A DNA stretch of 64,000 nucleotides, taken from contig JADKBR010000015.1 in assembly GCA_016714975.1 (NCBI GenBank), forward strand, positions 182,932-246,931, given 5' to 3'. Every line of letters starts with the position of its first letter. Position 1 is the first letter of the stretch. A model generated the notes under the pieces. That model was not told the origin of the DNA. It saw nothing but the letters and a program-made list of their open reading frames with translations, and did no database searches. Both the position numbers and the translations under genes were made by a program. This document shows, in pieces, positions 44,477-53,323 of this stretch. Origin of the DNA: Candidatus Dechloromonas phosphorivorans. GTDB lineage: Bacteria; Pseudomonadota; Gammaproteobacteria; Burkholderiales; Rhodocyclaceae.

Positions 44477-45597
44477 ATGTCCATCTCCACCACCATCAAA
44501 TCCATCCAGGACATCATGCGCAAGGATGTCGGCGTCGATGGCGACGCCCAGCGCATCGGCCAGCTCGTCTGGATGTTCTTCCTCAAGATCTACGACGACA
44601 AGGAAACCGAGTACGAACTGCTCGACGACACCTACAGCTCGCCATCCCCAAGGCCGCTGCGCTGGCGCAACTGGGCGGCCGACCCCGAAGGGCATGACCG
44701 GCGACGAACTGCTCGACTTCATCAACATCAGCTCTTCCCCCCTCAAAAGACCTGAGCCGGCGCATGACGAGCGGCGTCGACTTCAACAAGGTGCAGGACC
44801 GCCACCTGTTCGGCGACCTCTACGAGCAGATCCTGCGCGACCTGCAGAACGCCGGCAACGCCGGCGAGTACTACACCCCGCGCCCGGTCACCCAGTTCAT
44901 GGTCGATGCGGTCGACCCCCGATTGGGCGAGAAAATCCTCGACCCCGCCTGCGGCACCGGCGCTTCCTCACCTGCGCCATCGAACACTGCGCCAGCCAGG
45001 CCGAAACCGTCGAGGACACGCTGCTCAGCGAATGCATCCACGGCGTCGAAGAAAGCGCTGCCGCACCTGCATGCGACCACCAACATGATCCTGCACGGGC
45101 TGGACGTGCCGACCAACGTCCGCCACGACAACACCCTCGCCCGCCCGCTGCGCGACTACGGCCCGCGCGACCGGGTCGATGTCATCGTCACCAACCCGCC
45201 CTTCGGCGGCATGGAAGAAGACGGCATCGAAACCAACTTCCCCGCCACCTTCCGCACCCGCGAAACCGCCGACCTCTTCCTGGTGCTGATCATGCACCTG
45301 CTCAAGGACGGCGGCCGCGCCGCCGTGGTGCTGCCCGACGGCACGCTGTTCGGCGAAGGGATCAAGACGCGCATCAAGGAACAACTGCTCAAACCTGCAA
45401 CCTGCACACCATCGTCCGCCTGCCCAACGGCGTCTTCGCCCCCTACACCGGCATCAAGACCAACCTGCTCTTCTTCACCAAGGGCACGCCGACCACCCAC
45501 GTCTGGTTCTACGAGCACCCCTACCCGCCGGGCGTTAAGAACTACAACAAGACCAAGCCGATGCGCATCGAGGAGTTGGCGGCCGAAGAAGCCTGGT
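44477..45597 (+). pseudogene. hsdM copy 1, degenerate tandem duplicate
   Basis: Nearly the same DNA as the intact hsdM at 45681, starting MSISTTIKSIQDIMRKDVGV. It has an extra G near 44690, a loss of about 100 bases after 44770 (the segment that encodes GFVIRSVFEDAYNYMKSGHL in copy 2), a lost base in the SAM motif (GTGASS in place of GTGGFL, about 44960) and another near 45390. It ends at AAEEAW, about 80 codons short. The NPPF motif survives in one frame. The large deletion makes this a real pseudogene even if some indels are errors. An unexplained 25-codon tail (IEIDESYFETVDPEKQIQ) fills 45598-45672. Confidence 0.85.
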
Positions 45598-45680
45598 AGG
45601 ACGCTGATCGAAATCGACGAAAGCTACTTCGAAACTGTCGATCCCGAAAAACAGATTCAGGCGGAAGCTTGAGCCTACCC

Positions 45681-47144
45681 ATGTCCCTCTCCACCCTCAT
45701 CAAATCCATCCAGGACATCATGCGCAAGGATGTCGGCGTCGATGGCGACGCGCAGCGCATCGGCCAGCTCGTCTGGATGTTCTTCCTCAAGATCTACGAC
45801 GACAAGGAAACCGAGTACGAGCTGCTCGACGACGCCTACCGCTCGCCGATCCCCGAGCCGCTGCGCTGGCGCAACTGGGCGGCCGACGCGGAAGGCATGA
45901 CCGGCGACGAGCTGCTCGACTTCATCAACATCCGGCTCTTCCCCACCCTCAAGAACCTGCAGCCGGCGCATGATGACAAGCGCGGCTTCGTCATCCGCAG
46001 CGTCTTCGAGGATGCCTACAACTACATGAAGTCCGGCCACCTGATGCGGCAGGTGATCAACAAGATCGTCGCCGGCGTCGACTTCAACAAGGCGCAGGAC
46101 CGCCACCTGTTCGGCGACCTCTACGAACAGATCCTGCGCGACCTGCAGAATGCCGGCAACGCCGGCGAGTACTACACGCCGCGCCCGGTCACCCAATTCA
46201 TGGTCGATGCGGTCGACCCCCAATTGGGCGAGAAAATCCTCGACCCCGCCTGCGGCACCGGCGGCTTCCTCACCTGCGCCATCGAACACGTGCGCCAGCA
46301 GCAGGTTAAAACCGTCGAGGACGAACAACTCCTTCAGCAATGCATCAACGGCGTCGAGAAGAAGCCGCTACCGCACCTGCTGTGCACGACCAACATGATC
46401 CTGCACGGGCTGGACGTGCCGACCAACGTCCGCCACGACAACACCCTCGCCCGCCCGCTGCGCGATTACGGCCCGCGCGACCGTGTCGATGTCATCGTCA
46501 CCAACCCGCCCTTCGGCGGCATGGAAGAAGACGGCATCGAAACCAATTTCCCCGCCACCTTCCGCACCCGTGAAACCGCCGACCTCTTCCTCGTCCTCAT
46601 CATGCATCTGCTCAGGGACGGCGGCCGCGCCGCGCTGGTGCTGCCCGACGGCACGCTGTTCGGCGAAGGCATCAAGACGCGCATCAAGGAGCAACTGCTC
46701 GAAACCTGCAACCTGCACACCATCGTCCGCCTGCCCAACGGCGTCTTCAACCCCTACACCGGCATCAAGACCAACCTGCTCTTCTTCACCAAGGGCACGC
46801 CGACGCGGGACGTCTGGTTCTACGAACACCCCTACCCGCCGGGCGTGAAGAGCTACAACAAGACAAAGCCGATGCGCATCGAGGAATTCGCTGCCGAAAA
46901 AGCCTGGTGGGGCGGGGTCGACCGCAGCAACCGGGTCGAGAACGAATTCGCCTGGAAAGTCAGCGCCGCCGACATCAAGGCGCGCAACTACAACCTCGAC
47001 ATCAAGAACCCGCACAGCCCGGATGCAGTGGTGCATGATCCGCAAACGCTGCTTGCCGACTACGCGGCCTTGCAGGTGAAAATTGGCGAGACGCGGAGTC
47101 AGCTCAGGGCAGTTTTGGCCGACGCGCTGGAGAATGGAAAATGA
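45681..47144 (+). CDS. hsdM: type I DNA methyltransferase subunit M
   Basis: A 487-residue adenine N6-methyltransferase. The HsdM N-terminal helical domain (about 1-140) is followed by SAM motif I DPACGTGGF (188-196) and the catalytic NPPF (275-278) for N6-adenine methylation. HKD-like segments such as HLFGDLYEQILRDLQNAGNAGEYYTPRPV are complete. ATG 45681 is used; an in-frame TTG at 45669 is less likely. Its TGA overlaps the ATG of the PIN gene (ATGA), so toxin translation is coupled to it. Confidence 0.95.
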   Translation: MSLSTLIKSIQDIMRKDVGVDGDAQRIGQLVWMFFLKIYDDKETEYELLDDAYRSPIPEPLRWRNWAADAEGMTGDELLDFINIRLFPTLKNLQPAHDDKRGFVIRSVFEDAYNYMKSGHLMRQVINKIVAGVDFNKAQDRHLFGDLYEQILRDLQNAGNAGEYYTPRPVTQFMVDAVDPQLGEKILDPACGTGGFLTCAIEHVRQQQVKTVEDEQLLQQCINGVEKKPLPHLLCTTNMILHGLDVPTNVRHDNTLARPLRDYGPRDRVDVIVTNPPFGGMEEDGIETNFPATFRTRETADLFLVLIMHLLRDGGRAALVLPDGTLFGEGIKTRIKEQLLETCNLHTIVRLPNGVFNPYTGIKTNLLFFTKGTPTRDVWFYEHPYPPGVKSYNKTKPMRIEEFAAEKAWWGGVDRSNRVENEFAWKVSAADIKARNYNLDIKNPHSPDAVVHDPQTLLADYAALQVKIGETRSQLRAVLADALENGK

Positions 47145-47609
47145 AACCCCTGGTCTATGTCGAAACCTCAGTCATTTCCTACCTGACCGCCCGCACCAGC
47201 AGCCATCTGGTCACGGCAGCGCGGCAGGCGTGGACCAGTGAATGGTGGGAAGTTGCCCCAAGCTATTGGGATCTGAGAATCTCCGAACTCGCGCGAAGCG
47301 GCCCGGGGCGACAGCCAGGCAGCCCAACGTAGACTGGCTGCCTTGGCATCCATGGCTATCGTCGAAATGACAGAGGAGTCGCTGATCCTGGCAACGCGAC
47401 TCATCGAGATTGGCGCTGTACCGGCCTCCGAACCCGAAGATGCCTTGCACATTGCCGTGGCATCGGTGTCAAACGCAGAGTTTCTGGTGACATGGAATTT
47501 TGCACATTTGGCCGGTCCCGCGGCTAAGATGAAGTTGCAGAACCATCTGCGTGAAATTGGCGTCCATATCCCCCTGTTGACCACACCTGAAGAACTGATG
47601 GAGAGCTGA
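47141..47609 (+). pseudogene. PIN domain toxin (VapC-like), one apparent frameshift
   Basis: The start reads KPLVYVETSVISYLTART, the first acidic PIN segment. After about residue 50 the frame changes near 47296. The remainder is AAQRRLAALASMAIVEMTEE, EDALHIAVASVSNAEFLVTW and LTTPEELMES. Restoring one base gives about 155 residues, the length of this PIN group. PIN toxins are Mg-dependent RNases. The ATG overlaps the hsdM stop; the next ORF starts 1 base after its stop. The indel may be an assembly error, so the toxin could be functional. Confidence 0.8.
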
Positions 47610-47610
47610 G

Positions 47611-47811
47611 ATGGCAACCGACACCATACCCCCCGAATCCGGCATTTTTCACAAAGCGCCCGACCCCATCCTGGCCGAGTTGTGGGAGGTCAAGCGGCAG
47701 ATCAATGAAGAAGCGGGTTATCAGGTTGAAGTCGTCGCACGAAGCGCCCATGAAGCCACCGAGTTGATTCGCCTGCAGCTTGCTGAACGCGCGCAAAGGG
47801 AGGCGGCCTGA
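47611..47811 (+). CDS. putative antitoxin partner of the PIN protein
   Basis: A 66-residue acidic-helical protein starting MATDTIPPESGIFHKAPDPI, with LWEVKRQINEEAGYQVEVVA. No DNA-binding domain is obvious. It follows the PIN gene by one base, which suggests it neutralises the toxin, but this rests on position alone. Confidence 0.6.
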   Translation: MATDTIPPESGIFHKAPDPILAELWEVKRQINEEAGYQVEVVARSAHEATELIRLQLAERAQREAA

Positions 47812-47895
47812 ATCCCGATGGCCACGCTGACCGTGCGCGACGCGGGCTAAACTGAAATCCGTACTGGCTGCCGCCTTGCAAGGAGAATACTAACC

Positions 47896-48153
47896 ATGCC
47901 CGTCATCAGCCGATTTCTCGGCATCGTCATTACCATGCTCTGGAATGACCACGCGCCGCCCCATTTTCACGCGAGGTATGGCGAATTCGAAATCACGGTC
48001 GAAATCGAAACCGGTATTGTCGAAGGCAAGTTTCCACCACGCGCGCTCCGCCATGTGCTCGAATGGCACGAATTGCACAAGGATGAACTGATGAATGACT
48101 GGGATCTGTGCCGTCAGGCCGAGATGCCCAACCCAATTCAACCACTGGAGTAA
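47896..48153 (+). CDS. DUF4160 domain-containing protein
   Basis: An 85-residue protein with PVISRFLGIVITMLWNDHAP, PPHFHARYGEFEI and LEWHELHKDELMNDWDLC, the DUF4160 pattern. AAGGAG precedes the ATG by 10 bases. DUF4160 and DUF2442 genes often sit together and have been proposed as a toxin-antitoxin-like pair; here two DUF2442 genes follow. Confidence 0.88.
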   Translation: MPVISRFLGIVITMLWNDHAPPHFHARYGEFEITVEIETGIVEGKFPPRALRHVLEWHELHKDELMNDWDLCRQAEMPNPIQPLE

Positions 48154-48157
48154 TCCC

Positions 48158-48457
48158 ATGATCCTGCACATCACTGCCGCCGAATATCTGCACGACTACA
48201 CGCTGGCCGTTAGCTTCGATAACGGCTGCTCAGGTATTGCAGACCTCACCGAGGTTCTCGATTTGGGGTTATTCAAGTCGTTGCGAGATACCGAACTATT
48301 CAGCCAGGTGACGGTAGACGATCAAATGAAAACCGTCGTCTGGCCAAACGGGCTTGATCTGGCACCCGAGTACGTTTACTTCCAAGCATTCAAGGATGAC
48401 CCTCGACTCCGCTCGCAGTTTGAAGCTTGGGGCTATGCAGAAAAATCGGCGGCGTAA
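48158..48457 (+). CDS. DUF2442 domain-containing protein (first copy)
   Basis: A 99-residue protein: ILHITAAEYLHDYTLAVSFD, LTEVLDLGLFKSLRD and TVVWPNGLDLAPEYVYFQAF. This matches DUF2442. A GGAG site lies about 7 bases before ATG 48158. It starts 5 bases after the DUF4160 stop. Confidence 0.85.
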   Translation: MILHITAAEYLHDYTLAVSFDNGCSGIADLTEVLDLGLFKSLRDTELFSQVTVDDQMKTVVWPNGLDLAPEYVYFQAFKDDPRLRSQFEAWGYAEKSAA

Positions 48458-48464
48458 ATTGGCG

Positions 48465-48719
48465 ATGAATCCCTACGTCAAAAACCTGACCCCGCTCCCG
48501 GACTATTGTTTGCTGCTGAGCTTCGAAAACGGCGAAACCCGGATTTTCGATGCCGCACCTTACCTTGAAAAAGGCGTATTCCAGCGCATCCGGCATCCTG
48601 GCCTGTTCGGCCTGGCCAAGGTCGTCGCCGACTCGGTGGAATGGCCCGGAGAAGTCGACCTCAGCTACGACACGCTTTATCTGGAGTCACAGCCCGCGAT
48701 GCAAGATCACGCCGCATGA
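48465..48719 (+). CDS. DUF2442 domain-containing protein (second copy)
   Basis: An 84-residue protein: YVKNLTPLPDYCLLLSFENG, RIFDAAPYLEKGVFQRI and SVEWPGEVDLSYDTLYLES. It is a divergent paralog of the preceding gene, not a recent duplicate. It lies 8 bases after the first copy. Its stop overlaps the hsdS start (ATGA). Confidence 0.82.
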   Translation: MNPYVKNLTPLPDYCLLLSFENGETRIFDAAPYLEKGVFQRIRHPGLFGLAKVVADSVEWPGEVDLSYDTLYLESQPAMQDHAA

Positions 48720-50234
48720 CCGCTCGCCTGCCGGAAAACCTTGACCTGATCGCCACCGCGCCGGAGGGCATCCGGAAGCTGCGCGGGCTGATTCTCGAAC
48801 TGGCGGTGCGCGGCAAGCTGGTGCCGCAGGACCCGAACGACGAACCGGCGAGCGAATTGCTCAAGCGTATTGCGAAGGAACGGGCGCGGCTGGAGGCGGA
48901 AGGAACTTGCAAGAAATCCAAGGCAACGCCACTTGGCGAAGATGAACTGCCGTTTGCTCCTCTGGGTGGCAGTGACCCGGCTCGGCGCGGTCTGGAATTT
49001 CGCCAGACGGACCAAGACAAGACAATCCCGAGTACTTGGAATGGCGACCTTCCATACACGAGGTCAAAGACTTGGGGTCGGGACCGCTGACAGCTTCCGC
49101 CAGACCGCATTACCAAAGAGGTTTGGAGGCTCAATGGCAAAGGCCGTGAGGACAATCTTGGTCTGCGAGAATGGGGCAATCGCGGAATGGAGAGGCAAAG
49201 ATTGATGTGGCTATCAACCAAGATTTGAAGGCTCTTCAGCTATCGTCCGAGTTCAACAAGCAATTCTTCATCAATTTCTTCAAGACCCTATCAATCAAGG
49301 GGTCTGGAATGACCGTTGCCGGGATTAAGCAGGATGAACTTTTGGGGTTCAATGTTCCCGTCCCGCCCCTCGCCGAACAACACCGCATCGTCGCCAAAGT
49401 CGATGAACTGATGGCCCTCTGCGACCGGCTGGAAGCGGAGCAGACGGACGCCGGGGCGGCGCACGCCAGGCTCGTCGCAACCCTGCTCGGCACGCTCACC
49501 CAAAGCGCCGACGCCGCCGAACTCGCCGCCAACTGGCAGCGCCTCGCCGAACACTTCGACACCCTGTTCACCACCGAAGCCAGCCTCGACGCCCTCAAGC
49601 AAACCATCCTCCAGCTCGCCGTCATGGGCAAGCTGGTGCCGCAAGACCCGAACGACGAACCGGCAAGCGAACTGCTCAAGCGGATTGCCAAGGAACGGGC
49701 GCGGCTGGAGGCGGAAGGGACTGGCAAAAAATCGAAGGCAACGCCGCTTGTGGGCGAGGAAAAGCCGTAGTTGCCGATGGGAGCGGCAACGCTTCCGAAT
49801 TGTGTGGCCGGAGCGGGCGACGCCGAGCAAAGCCAAGTCGCTTATCGGGGCGATCAGGCCGGGTTCATCCACTGGTCCGTGAGACGATGGCCGCTCGCAT
49901 ATCCGATCGCAAGATCATGCAACCGAATTCAGGCTTCGAAACGCCTACTCGTATCCCGCGTGGGAGTTTGCTGGTTGTGGTTCGAGGAATGATCCTCTTG
50001 CATTCATTCCCGGTTGCCACAACTCAGGTGGAAGTTGCCATCAACCAAGACATGAAATCGCTTACCCCATTTGTTCATCTGTTACCGCCCCTCGCCGAAC
50101 AACACCGCATCGTCGCCAAAGTCGACGAACTGATGGCCCTCTGCGACCGCCTCAAGGCCGGCCTCGCCGAGTCCCGCACGCGGCAGGAACGCCTCGCCGC
50201 CACGTTGATCGAATCCGCCTTGCAGGCTGCCTGA
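48716..50234 (+). pseudogene. hsdS: type I restriction specificity subunit S, frameshifted in both recognition domains
   Basis: The conserved parts are clear: LRGLILELAVRGKLVPQD early, PPLAEQHRIVAKVDELMALC (49363), LKQTILQLAVMGKLVPQD (about 49600), and a final PPLAEQHRIVAKVDELMALC (50085) before the C-terminal helix. Between them, TRD1 (about 48950-49360) and TRD2 (about 49745-50085) each shift frame at least once or twice and look short. Pieces such as STWNGDLPYTRSK and INQDLKALQLSSEFNKQFF are TRD-like. The start overlaps the second DUF2442 stop. As read, no full-length specificity subunit is made, so restriction and modification would be inactive unless the indels are errors. Confidence 0.85.
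48812..49745 (+). repeat. internal direct repeats of hsdS (A pair)
   Basis: A 119-base block encoding GKLVPQDPNDEPASELLKRI onward occurs at 48812-48930 and again at 49627-49745, nearly identical. A second pair, B, of 65 bases encoding the PPLAEQHRIVAKVDELMALC block occurs at 49363-49427 and 50085-50149. Such repeats flank the two recognition domains and could allow recombinational swapping. Confidence 0.85.
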
Positions 50235-50352
50235 AAACAGGTCCAAAATGGGGGTCGACCGCAGCAGGGCGGAAAAAGGCGACGGGCACCGGCGCCGCGT
50301 TTCCGGGCACGCGGCGGCGGCAATCACTTCGGCTACAGGGAGGGTCAGGACC

Positions 50353-50715
50353 ATGAACCCCAACATCGACGGCAGCGAGTTCGGCTCGATCACCATCGCC
50401 GGGCGGCGGATCGAAAACGACGTGATGATCCGTCTCGACGGCGCGGTGAGCAAGCGCCAGAAGAAACTGTCCAAGGCGATCTACGGCACCTCGCACGTCA
50501 TCTCGCTGGCGGAAGCCGAGGTCATCTTCGACAAGGACGCCGAACGCCTGATCATCGGCGCCGGCCACAACGGGATGGTCGGGCTCTCGGACGAGGCGGC
50601 GGAGTATTTCGCGAAAAGGAAGGTCAAGGTCGAACTTGCCCGCACCCCGGAGGCGATCCAGCGCTGGAACAAGGCGAGGGGCAAGGTGATCGGGCTGTTT
50701 CATGTGACCTGCTGA
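50353..50715 (+). CDS. Mth938-like domain-containing protein
   Basis: A 120-residue protein with FGSITIAGRRIENDVMIRLD at the start, AEVIFDKDAERLIIGAGHNG, and RTPEAIQRWNKARGKVIGLF at the end. This is the Mth938/NDUFAF3-like fold. Function in bacteria is unknown. It begins 118 bases after hsdS and precedes pcm by 19 bases. Confidence 0.85.
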   Translation: MNPNIDGSEFGSITIAGRRIENDVMIRLDGAVSKRQKKLSKAIYGTSHVISLAEAEVIFDKDAERLIIGAGHNGMVGLSDEAAEYFAKRKVKVELARTPEAIQRWNKARGKVIGLFHVTC

Positions 50716-50734
50716 CCGCGCGAGCCAATCCGCC

Positions 50735-51421
50735 ATGTTTGCAAACTCCGTACAGTCCGACATGCTGCGCGACATCGAGCGCGAGGTCGCGTACACCCGG
50801 CACGAAATCGGCAGGGACGCCTTCGCGCCGCGGGTCATGGCCGCCATGGCGGCGGTGCCGCGCGAGCAGTTCGTTCCCGAATCCGGCCGCCACCTGGCCT
50901 TCGCCAACGGCCCGCTGGCGATCGGTCACGGCCAGACCATTTCCCAGCCTTACATCGTGGCGCTGATGACCGATCTGCTGGCGCCGCGTCCGCAGGACAG
51001 CATTCTCGAAATCGGCACCGGCTCGGGTTACCAGGCCGCCGTGCTGGCGGAGCTGGTGCGCCAGGTCCATAGCGTCGAGATCATCGCGGCGCTGGCGACG
51101 GCGGCGGGCCAGCGCCTGGCGCGGCTCGGCTACGACAACGTCAGCGTCAGGCATGCGGACGGCTTCCATGGCTGGCCGGAGCATGCCCCCTACGACGGGA
51201 TCGTCGTCACCGCCGCGGCGCCGCAGGTTCCGCCGCCGCTGGTCGAACAACTGAAGCCGGGAGCGCGGCTGGTCATACCCGTCGGCATGCCCGGCGGGGT
51301 GCAGGAACTGAAGGTCGTCGAGAAACACGCGGATGGCTCGATCACGAGCCGCAACATCCTGCTGGTCGCCTTCGTGCCGCTGACGCGGACGGCGACCGGC
51401 TCTGATCGCCAGGAGACATGA
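50735..51421 (+). CDS. pcm: protein-L-isoaspartate O-methyltransferase
   Basis: A 228-residue SAM-dependent enzyme that repairs isoaspartyl residues. SAM motif ILEIGTGSGYQAAVLAEL, pre-motif GHGQTISQPYIVALMTDLL and post-motif DGIVVTAAAPQVPPPLVEQL are all present. Length fits. The stop overlaps the start of the next reductase (ATGA). Confidence 0.94.
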   Translation: MFANSVQSDMLRDIEREVAYTRHEIGRDAFAPRVMAAMAAVPREQFVPESGRHLAFANGPLAIGHGQTISQPYIVALMTDLLAPRPQDSILEIGTGSGYQAAVLAELVRQVHSVEIIAALATAAGQRLARLGYDNVSVRHADGFHGWPEHAPYDGIVVTAAAPQVPPPLVEQLKPGARLVIPVGMPGGVQELKVVEKHADGSITSRNILLVAFVPLTRTATGSDRQET

Positions 51422-52371
51422 ATGATTTGCCTGACCAGTCCGCTTTCCCAATGTCGATGACCCGCGCCGACTTCTTGCGTCTGTCGGCCGGCGCGCTCGC
51501 CGCCTGCACCCTCGGCGGTCGCGCCCGGCAGTCGCTGGCCGCAGCGGCGGCGGCGATGCAGACGCGGCCGATTCCATCAAGCGGCCAGCCGCTGCCGGTC
51601 ATCGGCCTCGGAACTTATCAGGGGTTCGACGTCGGCCCCGGCTCCGCTGCCTACGCGCAGCTGCCGGATGTCCTGCGCGCCTTGTTCGCTGCCGGCGGTT
51701 CCGTGATCGACAGTTCGCCGATGTACGGGCGCGCCGAAGCCACCACCGGCGAATTGCTCGCCGCCGCCGGCAGTCGCTCCAAGGCTTTCCTCGCCACCAA
51801 GGTGTGGACCCGCGGCCGCGCCGAGGGGCTGCGCCAGATCGACGAATCGCTGCGCCTGCTGCGCGCCGATCCGGTCGACCTGATGCAGGTGCATAACCTC
51901 CTCGACTGGCGCACGCATCTGCCGACGCTGCGCGAATTGAAGGCGGCCGGGCGCATCCGTTATATCGGCATCACCCATTACAACGCCGGCGCCTATGACG
52001 AACTGGCGGCGGTGATGCGCGCCGAGCGCTTCGACTTCCTGCAGATCAACTATTCGCTCGACGAGCGCGAGGCCGAGCGGCAGATCCTGCCGCTGGCTGC
52101 GGAGCGTGGCATGGCTGTCCTGATCAATCGTCCCTTCGGCGGCGGCGGACTGCTGCGCCGGCTGCGTGACCGCCCCCTGCCAGGCTGGTCGGCGGAGATC
52201 GGCGCCACCAGTTGGGCGCAACTGTTGCTCAAGTTCGTCCTCAGCCACCCGGCGGTGACCTGCGCCATCCCCGGCACCGGGCGACCCGAGCACATGGCCG
52301 ACAATGCCCGGGGCGGCGTCGGCCCGATTCCCGACCCCGGCTTCTGGCGCAGTCACCCGCTCGCCCCGTGA
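51418..52371 (+). CDS. aldo/keto reductase with N-terminal export signal
   Basis: A 317-residue TIM-barrel NADPH-dependent oxidoreductase. The N-terminus (TRADFLRLSAGALAACTLGG) looks like a Tat-type or signal-like segment with a single Arg. The AKR catalytic Asp/Tyr (VIDSSPMYGRAE), Lys (LATKVWTRG) and His (LMQVHNLLDW) are visible. C-terminal cofactor contacts are AIPGTGRPEHMADNA. If exported, cofactor supply would be unusual. It is coupled to pcm. Confidence 0.88.
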   Translation: MNDLPDQSAFPMSMTRADFLRLSAGALAACTLGGRARQSLAAAAAAMQTRPIPSSGQPLPVIGLGTYQGFDVGPGSAAYAQLPDVLRALFAAGGSVIDSSPMYGRAEATTGELLAAAGSRSKAFLATKVWTRGRAEGLRQIDESLRLLRADPVDLMQVHNLLDWRTHLPTLRELKAAGRIRYIGITHYNAGAYDELAAVMRAERFDFLQINYSLDEREAERQILPLAAERGMAVLINRPFGGGGLLRRLRDRPLPGWSAEIGATSWAQLLLKFVLSHPAVTCAIPGTGRPEHMADNARGGVGPIPDPGFWRSHPLAP

Positions 52372-52390
52372 GGCGCTGAAAGGAGAAGGC

Positions 52391-53320
52391 ATGTCGCGTC
52401 ATCCGTCCGTTCCGCGTCGGGAACTGCTCAAGACCGGTCTCGCGCTGGCAGCGGCAACCCTCGCCCCATCCACGCTCCTGGCGCAAACGGAACTGCTGAC
52501 CCGGCCGGTCCCGTCGACCGGAGTCCGCCTGCCGATCGTCGGCATCGGGACCAACCGCTTCCGGACCGGCGACCCGGCGTGGAACGCGCGCCTGCGCGAA
52601 ACGCTGTCGACCTTTGCCCGCCTCGGCGGCAAGGTCGTCGATACCGCGCCCTCCTACGGCGATTCCGAACGCGCCATCGGCGCCATCCTCGGCGAGACCG
52701 GCCTGCGCGACCGGATCTTCCTCGCGACCAAGCTCGACCGCGACGCCATCGAGGACGGCCGGCAACGCCTCGAGGCTTCTTTCGCGGCGCTCGGCACCAC
52801 GCGCCTCGATCTCGTCCAGTTGCACAACCTGCGCGGTGCCGGCACGCTGTTGCCCCTGCTGCGCGAGCAGAAGGCCGCCGGCCGCATCGGCCACATCGGC
52901 ATCACCAGTTCGAGCGCCAGCCAGTACGCCGAGATGGAAGCGATCATGCGCCGCGAGGCGCTGGATTTCATCCAGGCGGACTACGCGGTCGGCAATCGCG
53001 GCGCCGAACAGCGGCTGCTGCCTCTGGCCGCGGAGCGCGGCATGGCGGTACTGGTCAACCTGCCCTTCGGTCGCGGTGCGCAGTTTCGCGCGGTCGGCGG
53101 CCGGCCGCTGCCCGGCTGGGCGGCCGAGATCGACTGCGACTCCTGGGCACAGGTATTTCTCAAGTATGTACTGGGAAATGCGGCGGTGACCTGCGCGATT
53201 CCCGGCAGTACGCAGGCCGCCCACGTCGAGGACAACCTCGGTGCCGCCCGCGGCAGGCTGCCGGACGCGACGCTGCGGCAGACGATGGCGCGTTATTTCG
53301 ACGCCATCGCGGACAACTGA
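52391..53320 (+). CDS. second aldo/keto reductase, paralog of the preceding gene, Tat-like signal
   Basis: A 309-residue paralog of the upstream reductase. The N-terminus has a twin-arginine pattern (PRRELLKTGLALAAATLAPS). The catalytic Asp/Tyr are in VVDTAPSYGDSE, Lys in FLATKLDRD and His in LVQLHNLRGAG; cofactor tail AIPGSTQAAHVEDNLGAA. AAGGAG precedes the ATG. The tandem pair probably arose by duplication. Confidence 0.89.
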   Translation: MSRHPSVPRRELLKTGLALAAATLAPSTLLAQTELLTRPVPSTGVRLPIVGIGTNRFRTGDPAWNARLRETLSTFARLGGKVVDTAPSYGDSERAIGAILGETGLRDRIFLATKLDRDAIEDGRQRLEASFAALGTTRLDLVQLHNLRGAGTLLPLLREQKAAGRIGHIGITSSSASQYAEMEAIMRREALDFIQADYAVGNRGAEQRLLPLAAERGMAVLVNLPFGRGAQFRAVGGRPLPGWAAEIDCDSWAQVFLKYVLGNAAVTCAIPGSTQAAHVEDNLGAARGRLPDATLRQTMARYFDAIADN

Positions 53321-53323
53321 GGC

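Noticed and set aside
45598..45672. The peptide IEIDESYFETVDPEKQIQ as the end of a separate gene
   Set aside because: It is only about 25 codons after the hsdM copy 1 break, with no start or family; noted as an unexplained tail only.
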